A DNA stretch of 64,000 bases from CBDCDJ01 sp965215355 (GCA_965215355.1 CBDCDJ010000007.1:1-64000), one strand, 5' to 3'; counted from the first letter of the stretch, positions 51,090-58,526 are shown. Program-made: numbers and translations. Notes: a model not told the origin generated them from the sequence alone.

Positions 51090-51533
51090 TCATCCCGCCT
51101 TGCGCGCCTGCAACGCCAAACGGTCGACCAGTTCGTTTTCGGCGTGGCCCGCGTGGCCCTTGATCCATTCCCAACTCAGCTCGTGAACTTTCGACAGGGC
51201 CAGCAGCTCGAGCCACAGGTCTTGGTTTTTGACCGGCTTCTTGGCCGCGGTTTGCCAGCCGTTGCGCTGCCAGGTGGCGAGCCAGCCGTCGGTAAAGGCG
51301 CGGCGCAGGTATTGCGAGTCGGTCGTGAGGGTGACGCAACAGCTCTCTTTGAGTCGTTCAAGGCCCTTCACGGCGGCGCTGAGTTCCATGCGGTTGTTCG
51401 TCGTGTCGGCCTCGAAGCCCGCCGCCTGCTGGCGCGCCCCGTTGTAAACGAGCAGGTAGGCCCAACCCCCGCGTCGGCTGCCGGTGTCGCAGGAGCCGTC
51501 GGTGTACAGGTAAACTTTCTTTTTAGCACCCAT
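51090..51533 (-). CDS. rnhA: Ribonuclease HI
   Basis: The 147-residue enzyme degrades the RNA strand of RNA-DNA hybrids. The four acidic residues are visible in VYLYTDGSCDTGSRRGGWAY, TNNRMELSAAVKGLERL, TLTTDSQYLRRAFTDGW and GHAGHAENELVDRLA. The length is normal. It is transcribed leftward from 51533. The upstream 250 bases contain a long nested inverted repeat and the divergent promoter of the CarH-type gene. Confidence 0.95.
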   Translation of the reverse strand: MGAKKKVYLYTDGSCDTGSRRGGWAYLLVYNGARQQAAGFEADTTNNRMELSAAVKGLERLKESCCVTLTTDSQYLRRAFTDGWLATWQRNGWQTAAKKPVKNQDLWLELLALSKVHELSWEWIKGHAGHAENELVDRLALQARKAG

Positions 51534-51583
51534 GCCTGCAGTTTAACCCTCGAGGCTTGCCAGCTCGACTCTTCAAAGACTCT

Positions 51584-51655
51584 ACGTCTCAGGCGCAAAC
51601 GGCACTCCCGGGTCCACGGGCCACTGTGGTGTGCCGGAAGCTCCGTCTGAGACGT
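51584..51655. repeat. Nested inverted repeat, structured element upstream of rnhA and carH
   Basis: The outer arms ACGTCTCAG (51584-51592) and CTGAGACGT (51647-51655) are perfectly complementary, as are the inner arms CGGCAC (51600-51605) and GTGCCG (51631-51636). A further CCCG/CGGG hairpin lies inside. It could be a structured RNA, a miniature mobile element or a protein-binding site. It has no T-run. Confidence 0.5.
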
Positions 51656-51708
51656 TGATAACCTCGCTGTATGCTTAAAATACCTGTGGAGCCGGTACTC
51701 CAGTAACG

Positions 51709-51738
51709 TTGACGAATTGCGAAGCAGCCCACTATACT
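51709..51738 (+). promoter_or_regulatory. Promoter of the CarH/LitR-like gene
   Basis: TTGACG (51709-51714) and TATACT (51733-51738) are 18 bases apart. Transcription would begin about 40 bases before the GTG at 51781. CarH-type repressors commonly bind over their own promoter. Confidence 0.7.
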
Positions 51739-51780
51739 AAACAAAGCTTCGTACAGCCTTTGTAGAGGGGAGACGAGCGC

Positions 51781-52662
51781 GTGGCTGGCAAATATACGGT
51801 AAACGAGGTCGAAGAACGCACCAAAGTGCCGGCCAGCACCCTGCGCCAGTGGGAGCGTCGTTACGAGTTTCCGTTGCCGGAGCGCTCGGACGCGGGCTAC
51901 CGGCTGTACAGCGACCTGGACTTAGAGCAGATAGAGGGCATGAAGCGCTACATCGAAGACGGCGTGCCCGCTTCTCGAGCCGCCGAACTCGTCAAGCACC
52001 AGAGCGTCGCGCCGACCGGGCCGCGCGCGAGCCAAGCGCTGGTGCGCGAGTTGTTGGCGGCTTTTCTGGCGCTCGACGAGGTGCGCGCCGACGAAGTCCT
52101 GAGTGAAGCCCACGCCCTGCACACGGTCGAAACCGTGATGCTCGAGCTGATGCGGGGCGTGGTGACGGAGTTGGGCGAGCGTTGGCACCGCGGCGACATC
52201 AACGCGACGACCGAGCACTTTGCAAGCCAGTACTTGCAGGGGCGGCTCCGCTCCCTGCTCAGCCTCACGCCCGGCCGCCGCAAGGCGACAGCCGTCATCG
52301 TGGCTTGCGCTCCGCAAGACCAACACGAACTCGGGGCGCTCATGCTCGCCGTGCTCTTAAAGCGCGCCGGTTACCGGGTTTACTACGTCGGTGCCGCCAC
52401 GCCCGTGCCGGACCTGGCCGAAATGGCCGCTACCATCAAGCCCGCGGCGGTGATGGTGTCCGCCTCGCTGAGCGCGTCCGCCGACGCGCTCGTGGCGGCG
52501 CGTGACAGGCTCCAAAACCTCGCGCCCGTCGTCGTTTTCGGGGGTGGGGCCTTCGACCAGCGGCCCGAGTTGGCGAGGAGCTTGGGGGGCAAGTACCTGT
52601 CCAGTGATATATCCGAGGTCGTAAAGTCGCTGGTCAGCCTGCTCGAGAAGGTGAAACCCTGA
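51781..52662 (+). CDS. litR: B12-dependent MerR-family photoreceptor repressor (CarH/LitR type)
   Basis: The 293-residue protein has an N-terminal MerR helix-turn-helix (YTVNEVEERTKVPASTLRQW), a four-helix cap domain and a B12-binding Rossmann domain. The cap carries WHRGDINATTEHFASQ with Trp135 and Glu145-His146, matching the W-x9-EH motif that packs on adenosylcobalamin. The B12 domain has APQDQHELGALMLAVLLKRA with His182 as lower axial ligand. These residues correspond to Thermus CarH Trp131, Glu141, His142 and His177. In the dark a tetramer represses; light breaks the cobalt-carbon bond and releases DNA. Confidence 0.95.
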   Translation: MAGKYTVNEVEERTKVPASTLRQWERRYEFPLPERSDAGYRLYSDLDLEQIEGMKRYIEDGVPASRAAELVKHQSVAPTGPRASQALVRELLAAFLALDEVRADEVLSEAHALHTVETVMLELMRGVVTELGERWHRGDINATTEHFASQYLQGRLRSLLSLTPGRRKATAVIVACAPQDQHELGALMLAVLLKRAGYRVYYVGAATPVPDLAEMAATIKPAAVMVSASLSASADALVAARDRLQNLAPVVVFGGGAFDQRPELARSLGGKYLSSDISEVVKSLVSLLEKVKP

Positions 52663-52704
52663 TGGGGAACGTTTATTTTGTTGCACCGAATTTAGTCTTG
52701 AAGA

Positions 52705-52757
52705 GTCCACGTAGCTGTGGCGTCGCCCGCGCGAGCGACGGGCGCAAAAACGTGGAC
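52705..52757. other. Large stem-loop in the leader between litR and the CRP/FNR gene
   Basis: GTCCACGT (52705-52712) and ACGTGGAC (52750-52757) pair perfectly, and an inner stem CGCCCG/CGGGCG (52724-52729 and 52739-52744) closes a nine-base loop. There is no T-run, so it is not a simple terminator. It may be a processed leader, a binding site or an unrecognised RNA element. Confidence 0.5.
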
Positions 52758-52939
52758 ACGCAACCGCCAAGCGTCGCGCCGGCCGGGGAGGGCACGCATG
52801 AAACGAGGTATAGCCACGAAGCGAAAGGTTCGCGAGGGTGCGACGATGTGAAGCGCCGTTCAAAAGTCTCAGGCGTCGCGACGCCGCCACGTCCGTTCCG
52901 TCGAAACCAAGCACCGTTCACGCCCAGGGAGGCAGCTTT

Positions 52940-53584
52940 ATGATGACTTTACACGCAGTGCCGGAAACCGTAAGCGAGTACCCCACGCTCGAGGCTCCTT
53001 TTCAGACCCTGAAGTTTCAGCGCAAACAGACCCTTTACCACAACGGCGACCCGGCTCAGTCGGTCTTCCGGGTGCGTGACGGGCTGATTCGCATCACCCG
53101 CATGACCCCGGAGGGGCGTGTCCTGACGGTTCGTCACGTGATGCCCGGCGACTTCTTCGGGGAAGAAGCGTTCATGAGCGGAAAGCGTGAGGAAATCGCC
53201 GAAGCCCTGACCAGCGCACAAATCGAAGCCATCGACCCCCAGCTCATCAACTACGGCGACCTCATGACCATCACCCAGTCGCTGTCCAAGCAGATGCAGC
53301 GCCTGATGGACTACGAGTACCACCTGCAAACCGGCGACCTGCGGCAGCGCGTTTCTCGCTACCTCATCAAACTTTCCGAAACGCCGCTCTGCACCGCCGA
53401 CAGCGAGAATCGGCCGGTCGTCTCGGCGACTCACGAACTCATCGCCGAGGGTACGGCGAGCACGCGCGAGAGCGTGTCGAAAATTATCACCGAACTGCGC
53501 AGCGACGGTTTGATAGAGTCGGGCTACCGCAGCATCGTGCTGCTGGACACGGCCGGCCTGAGCGACATAGCCGAGGGCTTCTGA
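52940..53584 (+). CDS. CRP/FNR-family regulator, LdrP-like
   Basis: The 214-residue protein has an N-terminal cyclic-nucleotide-type beta roll (TLYHNGDPAQSVFRVRDGLI, VMPGDFFGEEAFMSGK) and a C-terminal winged helix (ATHELIAEGTASTRESVSKI). Typical cAMP contacts (Arg-Ser-Ala-Thr) are not seen, which fits the cAMP-independent LdrP of Thermus. That protein is encoded beside litR and activates carotenoid and photolyase genes. ATGATG at 52940 follows GGGAGGCAG. The 277-base gap from litR holds strong stem-loops. Confidence 0.88.
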   Translation: MMTLHAVPETVSEYPTLEAPFQTLKFQRKQTLYHNGDPAQSVFRVRDGLIRITRMTPEGRVLTVRHVMPGDFFGEEAFMSGKREEIAEALTSAQIEAIDPQLINYGDLMTITQSLSKQMQRLMDYEYHLQTGDLRQRVSRYLIKLSETPLCTADSENRPVVSATHELIAEGTASTRESVSKIITELRSDGLIESGYRSIVLLDTAGLSDIAEGF

Positions 53585-53624
53585 GCACCTGTTCGGGACA
53601 GACCAGCTCAGTCAGCCCAACTTG

Positions 53625-53653
53625 AAAGAGCGGTTGCTACGCCGCTCTTTTTT
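53625..53653 (+). terminator. Rho-independent terminator after the CRP/FNR gene
   Basis: AAAGAGCGG (53625-53633) pairs with CCGCTCTTT (53642-53650) around an eight-base loop, and a T-run follows. It lies about 40 bases after the stop codon. Confidence 0.85.
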
Positions 53654-53758
53654 ATTGCACCCCCCCTCGACAGGACAATCCTCAGGGACCAAGCTTCATT
53701 CTTTTAGCTTCGGCGGCCTCCCGCTTTTTCTTTGACACCTAGAATCGCCGTGAGCGAC

Positions 53759-53787
53759 TTGCTTTCTCATTTTCGTCGTGCTAGAGT
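53759..53787 (+). promoter_or_regulatory. Promoter of the HU gene
   Basis: TTGCTT (53759-53764) and TAGAGT (53782-53787) are 17 bases apart, about 40 bases upstream of the HU start. A duplicated ATTAAAACAAGGA precedes the ribosome-binding site AAGGAGG. Confidence 0.55.
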
Positions 53788-53827
53788 GCTCACGAATTAA
53801 AACAAGGATTAAAACAAGGAGGAAGTT

Positions 53828-54121
53828 ATGGCGAAGCAGAAGTCCGTTTCCAAAGCCGACTTGGTCGACCTCGTTGCCGACGACACCGGTATGACGAAAA
53901 AAGACGTCAAAACCGTGGTCGACACCATGCTGAGTCACATCACCCAGCATTTGGACAAAAACCAAACGGTTCAGCTCACCAACTTCGGCACCTTCGAGGT
54001 GCGCAACCGCAAAGCGCGCGCCGGTGTCAAACCCGGCACCACCGAGCGCATCAAGATTCCGGCCAGCAAGTACCCCGCTTTTCGACCTGGCAAAGCGCTC
54101 AAGGAAGCGGTCAAGGTTTGA
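53828..54121 (+). CDS. hup: HU-family DNA-binding protein
   Basis: The 97-residue basic protein has the HU fold: KADLVDLVADDTGMTKKDVK, QLTNFGTFEVRNRKARAGVK (the hinge and start of the DNA-binding arm), the conserved Arg-Asn-Pro-like region in shortened form, and KYPAFRPGKALKEAVK at the C terminus. A short Lys-rich N-terminal extension (MAKQKSVS) precedes the fold, as in Deinococcus HU. ATG at 53828 follows AAGGAGGAAGTT. It compacts the nucleoid and is expected to be highly expressed. Confidence 0.95.
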   Translation: MAKQKSVSKADLVDLVADDTGMTKKDVKTVVDTMLSHITQHLDKNQTVQLTNFGTFEVRNRKARAGVKPGTTERIKIPASKYPAFRPGKALKEAVKV

Positions 54122-54175
54122 AGTAGCTCCGCTTCAGGCGAGTACACAGCCACGAAATAAACTAAACTGGAAACC

Positions 54176-54877
54176 ATGAGCCTTTTGGACGTCATCGGTC
54201 CGGTCATGGTCGGACCCTCGAGCAGCCACACCGCGGGTGCCTGCCGCTTGGCGTTGTTGGCCCGCCACACGCTGCACGGGCCGCTGACAAGCGCGGAACT
54301 CACGCTGCACGGCTCCTTCGCCAAAACGGGCAAAGGCCACGGCACGCACCTCGCGCTGGCGGCGGGACTGTTGGGCTTGTTCCCCGACGACGACCGCATC
54401 GCCGACGCGCCCCGCTTGGCCGTTGCGCAGGGCGTGGACATCGCGTTCGAGGTCGCCGACTTGGGCGACGTTCACCCGAACACGGTGCGCTTCGTCCTGA
54501 ACGGCTCCGAAACCGTCGCGGTGACGGGCTCGAGCTTGGGCGGCGGGCTGGTCAAGGTCTTCGAGGTCAACGGCTTCGAGCTTTATTTTTCTGGCGCTTA
54601 CCACACGCTGCTCGTCGAGCACGACGACCGCCCCGGCGTCATCGCCAGCGTGGCGCGCGTGTTGGCGGACGACGGCGTCAACATCGCGACGTTGCACAGC
54701 GCCCGCAGACGGCGCGGTGGCCGAGCGCTGATGTCGGTCGAAGCGGACCGGCCGTTGGGCGACTACGCCTGCGCCTACCTGTCCGGCCTGTCCTACGTGA
54801 CTTGGCTGCGACTTTTGCCCGAAGTGATGAGCGGAGACGTGATGAGTGCAAACACGATGGTTGGGAACGCGAAGTGA
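54176..54877 (+). CDS. sdaAB: L-serine dehydratase, beta subunit
   Basis: The 233-residue protein has the signature LLDVIGPVMVGPSSSHTAGA and KGHGTHLALAAGLLG. A C-terminal ACT domain (TLLVEHDDRPGVIASVARVL) follows, as in Bacillus-type two-subunit serine dehydratases. With the alpha subunit it deaminates L-serine to pyruvate and ammonia. The two genes overlap by four bases. The tail after the ACT domain is slightly longer than usual. Confidence 0.92.
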   Translation: MSLLDVIGPVMVGPSSSHTAGACRLALLARHTLHGPLTSAELTLHGSFAKTGKGHGTHLALAAGLLGLFPDDDRIADAPRLAVAQGVDIAFEVADLGDVHPNTVRFVLNGSETVAVTGSSLGGGLVKVFEVNGFELYFSGAYHTLLVEHDDRPGVIASVARVLADDGVNIATLHSARRRRGGRALMSVEADRPLGDYACAYLSGLSYVTWLRLLPEVMSGDVMSANTMVGNAK

Positions 54878-55722
54878 CCCTGAACGAGCTTGCCGAGGTT
54901 GCCGGCCCCGCTTCCGAAGCCGTGCTCGCCGAGGAGATGTTGGGCGCGGACGAGCGCGCCGAACTTTTGGGGAAGATGCGCACGCGCCTCGCGGAAATGC
55001 GCGACTCGGTCGAGCGGGGTTTGCGCTCCGACAAACCGAGCATCACCGGCATGGTGGGTTGGAACGCCAAAACCTTGTGGGCGGCTGAGGACGAGCTGCG
55101 AGCGCCGCTCTTAAAGCGCGTCCAGGCCTACGCGATGGCCGTCAACGAGGAAAACGCCCGCATGGGCCGCATCGTGGCCGCGCCGACCGCCGGCAGTGCG
55201 GGCACGCTGCCGGGCGCGTTGCTCGGGGTCGCCGACCACCTGGACCTGGACGACGAGGCCCTGCTCATGCCGCTCGTCTTGTCGGCGGGCATCGGGCAAA
55301 TTATCGGCAAGAGCATGTTTATCGCCGGGGCCACCGGCGGCTGTCAGGCGGAAATCGGCTCGTCGGCGGCGATGGCGGCGGCGGCCGTGTGCGAGCTGCT
55401 CGGCGGCTCGGCCAAACAGGCCATTCACGCCGCGACGATGGCGCTCATGAACACCATCGGTCTGGTCTGCGACCCGGTCGGCGGTTACGTGGAAGTCCCT
55501 TGCGTGTCGCGCAACGCTTTTTACAGCGTCCACGCGGTCAGTTCGGCGCAGCTCGCCCTGGCCGGTCTGGAAAGCGTCATCCCGCCCGACGAGGTCGTCT
55601 CGGCGATGGCCTCGGTCGGGCGCATGTTGCCGCCGGAACTGCGCGAAACCGGCGAGGGCGGCGTCGCCGACACGCCCACCGGGCGTAGAATAGCGCTGAA
55701 GATGGCGGACTCGAGCTTCTGA
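54874..55722 (+). CDS. sdaAA: L-serine dehydratase, iron-sulfur alpha subunit
   Basis: The 282-residue catalytic subunit carries the three Cys that bind its [4Fe-4S] cluster: AGATGGCQAEIGSSAAMAAA, GLVCDPVGGYVEVPCVSRNA. It also has VAAPTAGSAGTLPGALLGVA. GTG at 54874 overlaps the beta stop as GTGA. The frame upstream of this is a shadow of the beta gene. The enzyme supplies pyruvate and is oxygen-sensitive in general. Confidence 0.93.
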   Translation: MTLNELAEVAGPASEAVLAEEMLGADERAELLGKMRTRLAEMRDSVERGLRSDKPSITGMVGWNAKTLWAAEDELRAPLLKRVQAYAMAVNEENARMGRIVAAPTAGSAGTLPGALLGVADHLDLDDEALLMPLVLSAGIGQIIGKSMFIAGATGGCQAEIGSSAAMAAAAVCELLGGSAKQAIHAATMALMNTIGLVCDPVGGYVEVPCVSRNAFYSVHAVSSAQLALAGLESVIPPDEVVSAMASVGRMLPPELRETGEGGVADTPTGRRIALKMADSSF

Positions 55723-55816
55723 CCCCCCTTTGCGGTAAAGTTACCACCAGTAAAGCGACCACGCTTCGGAAACTGCAACCGGCTGTCGTTTCGTCGTGTT
55801 GCTTTAGGAGTTGCGG

Positions 55817-56851
55817 ATGAAAAACGCACGTTTGAGCTTTATCGTCCTGGTCCTGTCGGGGCTGGCGGCTTGCGGCGCGCCCCAAATCGAACTCAGCGTG
55901 GACCTGACCGGCGACGGTCTCGGCACGGTGACGAGCCGCCCGCCCGGCCTGAAGTGCGGCCCCGAGGCGTGTACCGGCACCTTCGACCAGGGAACGCGCG
56001 TGGTGCTCGAGCCCCAACCCGCCGCCACCTCCGCTTTCACAGCCTGGGGCGGCGCTTGCGCGGGCTCGACCTGTGAAATTGTCATGGACGCGCCCAAAGA
56101 AGTCGAAGCTGCGTTCGAGCGAACCCGGTTTGAGCTAAGCGTCGCGCGCGTGGGGGCTGCTCAGGGCCGCGTCGTCAGCACGCCCGAGGGCATCGACTGC
56201 GGCGAGGACTGCGCAGAGGTTTACAAAAAAGGCCTCAAGGTCAGCGTTCAGGCGCTTCCCGACGAAGGTGCGCTCTTCGGAGGTTGGGCAGGTGACTGCA
56301 GCGACACGGGCGTGGTGTGTCTGCTTGAATTGACCGACGACAGAACCGCCGTCGCGGACTTCACCTTTCCGCCGCCCACCGTAAAAAGCTTCACGGTCAC
56401 GCCGCGGTCGATTCTGGCCGGCCAGAGCGCCCGGCTCGAGTGGACCGTCACGGGCAAAGGCACCGTCAAGCTCGACCTAGCGCCGGGGGTGGGCGACGTG
56501 AGCGGCCAAACGAGCACCATCGTGACCCCGGGCGAAGACACGACCTACACCCTCAAGGCAACGAGCGAGTTCGGTAGCGTGACCAAAAAAGTGACCTTGA
56601 ACGTCACGCCAAGCGCCAAACTGACCGTCGAGGTTCGAGGCGACGGCAACGTGAAAAGCTTCAGCCCCGTAAACGTCATCGACTGTGGGAACCTCGGCAC
56701 CGACTGTTCGGAGTTTTTTGAGGTAGGTCGCGAGGTGACTTTGCAGGCGTTCGGCAACCCTGTCGCGGTTTTCAGCGGCTGTGTGCAACAAGGCGATAAG
56801 TGCAGCCTTACCATGACGAACGACCGGACGGTCACGGCAACGTTTCCTTAA
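55817..56851 (+). CDS. Lipoprotein with InlB-type B-repeat-like domains and an Ig-like domain
   Basis: The 344-residue protein has a lipoprotein signal (FIVLVLSGLAAC, with the lipidated Cys at about 19). Three related repeats follow, each with a Gly-rich strand, a Cys pair and a terminal Val-x-Ala-x-Phe: near 25-95 (TVTSRPPGLKCG), near 100-175 (RVVSTPEGIDCGEDC) and near 275-344. An Ig-like domain around 180-265 (FTVTPRSILAGQSARLEWTV) separates the last two. The repeats resemble divergent InlB B-repeats. It should be exported and membrane-anchored. ATG at 55817 has AGGAG six bases before. Confidence 0.75.
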   Translation: MKNARLSFIVLVLSGLAACGAPQIELSVDLTGDGLGTVTSRPPGLKCGPEACTGTFDQGTRVVLEPQPAATSAFTAWGGACAGSTCEIVMDAPKEVEAAFERTRFELSVARVGAAQGRVVSTPEGIDCGEDCAEVYKKGLKVSVQALPDEGALFGGWAGDCSDTGVVCLLELTDDRTAVADFTFPPPTVKSFTVTPRSILAGQSARLEWTVTGKGTVKLDLAPGVGDVSGQTSTIVTPGEDTTYTLKATSEFGSVTKKVTLNVTPSAKLTVEVRGDGNVKSFSPVNVIDCGNLGTDCSEFFEVGREVTLQAFGNPVAVFSGCVQQGDKCSLTMTNDRTVTATFP

Positions 56852-57449
56852 CGTTCGTGAGTTCGCTACATCTAAAACAGCCCGTCGTGTGGTCCATGAC
56901 CATGCCACTCGCTTGCATAAACGCGTAAACAACGGTCGGCCCGACGAACCCGAAGCCGCGCCGTTTGAGGTCTTTGCTGAAAAGGCTCGAGAGCGGCGTG
57001 GTGGCGGGAACTTCTGCGGCACTCTCCCAGGTGTTGACGATGGGTTCGCCGCCGCTAAAGTCCCAGGCGTAGCGCGCAAACGAACCGAACGCCTCTTGCA
57101 CGTTCAAAAAAGCTCGAGCATCCGCAACCGCCTCAAGCTGCGCGCGGCGGTTGCGGATGATGCCGGGATTGCTCATCAGCGCCTGCACCTCGACCTCGCC
57201 GTAGCGGGCCATTTTGGAAGCGTCGAAGCTGTCGAAAGCGGCTCGGAAGTTCTCACGCTTTTTGAGCACCGTCAGCCAACTCAGCCCGGTTTGAAAGGTC
57301 TCGAGCACGAGCAGTTCGAACAGCTCGGCGTCGTTGTAAAGCGGCACACCCCACTCGGCGTCGTGGTACTCCACATAAAGCGGGTCGCTCGTCACCCAGG
57401 CACACCGTGGTTTTATAGGGCGTGATTTAACAGAACGTTGCCTTTTCAT
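56832..57449 (-). CDS. tag: DNA-3-methyladenine glycosylase I
   Basis: The 205-residue enzyme removes 3-methyladenine from alkylated DNA. It has CAWVTSDPLYVEYHDAEWGV, ELLVLETFQTGLSWLTVLKK, the helix-hairpin-helix-like region and a C-terminal MDHTTGCFRC. The Cys and His residues at the two ends form the zinc-binding site. Its 3' end overlaps the converging lipoprotein gene by 20 bases. Confidence 0.95.
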   Translation of the reverse strand: MKRQRSVKSRPIKPRCAWVTSDPLYVEYHDAEWGVPLYNDAELFELLVLETFQTGLSWLTVLKKRENFRAAFDSFDASKMARYGEVEVQALMSNPGIIRNRRAQLEAVADARAFLNVQEAFGSFARYAWDFSGGEPIVNTWESAAEVPATTPLSSLFSKDLKRRGFGFVGPTVVYAFMQASGMVMDHTTGCFRCSELTNVKETLP

Positions 57450-57488
57450 AGGGCATTTTAAACGCGGCGGGAAGCCCCCGGCGTGTGT

Positions 57489-57508
57489 GAATATGCACTT
57501 GCATATTC
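57489..57508. promoter_or_regulatory. 20-bp palindromic operator overlapping a promoter
   Basis: GAATATGCA and TGCATATTC form a perfect nine-base inverted repeat with a two-base spacer, and the right half covers the -35 box. The form suits a dimeric winged-helix regulator, and ArsR-type proteins are candidates. Confidence 0.65.
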
Positions 57509-57527
57509 GGCATAGTTCGGCTATACT
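57499..57527 (+). promoter_or_regulatory. Promoter of the small-protein cluster
   Basis: TTGCAT (57499-57504) and TATACT (57522-57527) are separated by 17 bases, close to consensus. The -35 box lies within the palindrome at 57489-57508, so binding there would block transcription. Confidence 0.7.
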
Positions 57528-57570
57528 TTAATTCAGCCGCCCAACCAGGGCGAGAAAGGCAGGTGTGCAG

Positions 57571-57693
57571 ATGTTTTTTAAGCAAAAGCTACCGAAAATC
57601 CCGAACGTTTGTGGTTCGTTTGACGGTTGCGCCCGGAACGACGTCAGCGCACCCGTCGGGGAAACATGGCTGGAAAAGCCTGAGCGACCTTAG
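57571..57693 (+). CDS. Possible 40-residue leader or small protein
   Basis: ATG at 57571 opens MFFKQKLPKIPNVCGSFDGC and ends at TAG 57691-57693. It is the first frame after the strong promoter at 57499-57527 and has an AGG about seven bases upstream. A terminator-like hairpin follows at 57718-57744. The peptide is not recognised. It may be a leader peptide that influences read-through into the next small genes. Confidence 0.35.
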   Translation: MFFKQKLPKIPNVCGSFDGCARNDVSAPVGETWLEKPERP

Positions 57694-57717
57694 CTCGGCT
57701 CGACCCGCACAACGTTT

Positions 57718-57744
57718 CCCGGCGCGAACATGGCCGGGTTTTTT
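57718..57744 (+). terminator. Rho-independent terminator or attenuator
   Basis: CCCGGC (57718-57723) pairs with GCCGGG (57733-57738), nine-base loop, followed by six Ts. It stands between the 40-residue frame and the 46-residue gene, so it may attenuate the small-protein cluster. Confidence 0.7.
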
Positions 57745-57790
57745 AATGGCCCGTCCAAACACCCTCTCATTTGAACGAAAGGAGGACAGC

Positions 57791-57931
57791 ATGTTGAGCA
57801 CCTTTGCCCTGCAAATTGCCAAAGACCGCATGACCGACCTTCGGCGCATCAACTGGCAAAACCGTCTGGCGAACACCTACCCGGACGTTGAGCGCCAACC
57901 GAAACACCTCAAGCACTGGACGAACCGCTAA
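57791..57931 (+). CDS. Small hypothetical protein, 46 residues
   Basis: The ATG at 57791 is preceded by AAAGGAGGACAGC, a very strong ribosome-binding site. The product (MLSTFALQIAKDRMTDLRRI, then WQNRLANTYPDVERQPKHLK) is basic and probably helical. I do not recognise a family. It lies in a run of tiny genes that all have strong ribosome-binding sites, so it is likely expressed. Confidence 0.6.
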   Translation: MLSTFALQIAKDRMTDLRRINWQNRLANTYPDVERQPKHLKHWTNR

Positions 57932-58018
57932 AGCTGTAACTTGTACGACGCGACATGTACGACGCCAACATGTACAAACCAGCAGCGCGGTGTCCGTTAC
58001 CTCTCGAGAGGAGAGACC

Positions 58019-58204
58019 ATGTTTGACGAGATTGCCGCAGCCGCGCAGGCTCAAGAGCGCTTGGCGCGTTTCCGCCAGGAAGCCACGCTAAAGCGTTTCA
58101 CCCCAAGCTCGAGGCAGACCCTCGACCGCTTTTTGACAAGCGTCGCCGCTGCCGTAGAGCCCGACTCCACCAAAAAAGGAGCCAGCCGCTATGTACGTAC
58201 ATGA
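58019..58204 (+). CDS. Small basic protein, 61 residues
   Basis: ATG at 58019 follows GAGAGGAGAGACC. The product has an ERLARFRQEATLKRF helix, then PSSRQTLDRFLTSVAAAVEP. The pattern (aromatic-Arg-x-Glu-Ala, a Pro/Ser/Arg turn, then a Leu-rich helix) is shared with the proteins at 58191 and 62938, so these look like a small paralogous family. It overlaps the next gene by 14 bases. Function is unknown. Confidence 0.65.
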   Translation: MFDEIAAAAQAQERLARFRQEATLKRFTPSSRQTLDRFLTSVAAAVEPDSTKKGASRYVRT

Positions 58205-58382
58205 ACTTGTTTACAAACAAGCCGTAGACCGCGTCGAGCAGTACCGACGCGAAGCCGCACGCGGCCACGCGGTTGCCGCCTTACGGCCCAGCTTCCGCTC
58301 ACGCGCCGTGTCAGCCTTGCACCGCTGGGCCGAACGGCTCGAGCCCGCCCTGAAGCCCAAAGCCCTGCGAAGCGTTCGCTAA
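58191..58382 (+). CDS. Small basic protein, 63 residues
   Basis: ATG at 58191 follows AAAAAAGGAGCCAGCCGCT. The product has DRVEQYRREAARGHAVAALR and FRSRAVSALHRWAERLEPAL, a two-helix Arg- and Ala-rich layout. Its Tyr-Arg-Arg-Glu-Ala and Arg-Leu-Glu elements recur in the 61-residue protein at 62938. A good terminator follows at 58392-58426, so the cluster ends here. Confidence 0.65.
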   Translation: MYVHELVYKQAVDRVEQYRREAARGHAVAALRPSFRSRAVSALHRWAERLEPALKPKALRSVR

Positions 58383-58391
58383 GCGCTTCCG

Positions 58392-58426
58392 AACCCCCAC
58401 CGCAATCGGTTTGCGGCGGGGGTTTT
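58392..58426 (+). terminator. Rho-independent terminator of the small-protein cluster
   Basis: AACCCCC-A-CCGCAA pairs with TTGCGG-C-GGGGGTT around a short TCGGT-like loop, followed by TT. The stem is about 14 pairs with one mismatch. Confidence 0.85.
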
Positions 58427-58526
58427 AACTTGGCGGATGTGAGGCGGGTTCGAGCGTGTCGGTCAGCCGGAGCTTTGCTTAAGGTTTCGTCGTAAACTTA
58501 AAGCAGCCTTAGCGGAGGAGGAGTCC

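Noticed and set aside
50990..51090. Possible tRNA because of TTCGAACCC near 51060
   Set aside because: No acceptor, D or anticodon arms can be paired around it, so it is a chance T-arm-like string.
52663..52939. Cobalamin riboswitch before the CRP/FNR gene
   Set aside because: An AGCCAC string is present but the rest of the B12-box and the conserved core are not recognisable, so only a structured region is reported.
52662..52943. 93-codon open frame between litR and the CRP/FNR gene
   Set aside because: Its sequence is low-complexity, it spans stem-loops and it has no ribosome-binding site; treated as chance.
54176..55722. Serine dehydratase genes as part of the tryptophan pathway
   Set aside because: They are separated by several unrelated genes and act on serine; no evidence links them to the island.
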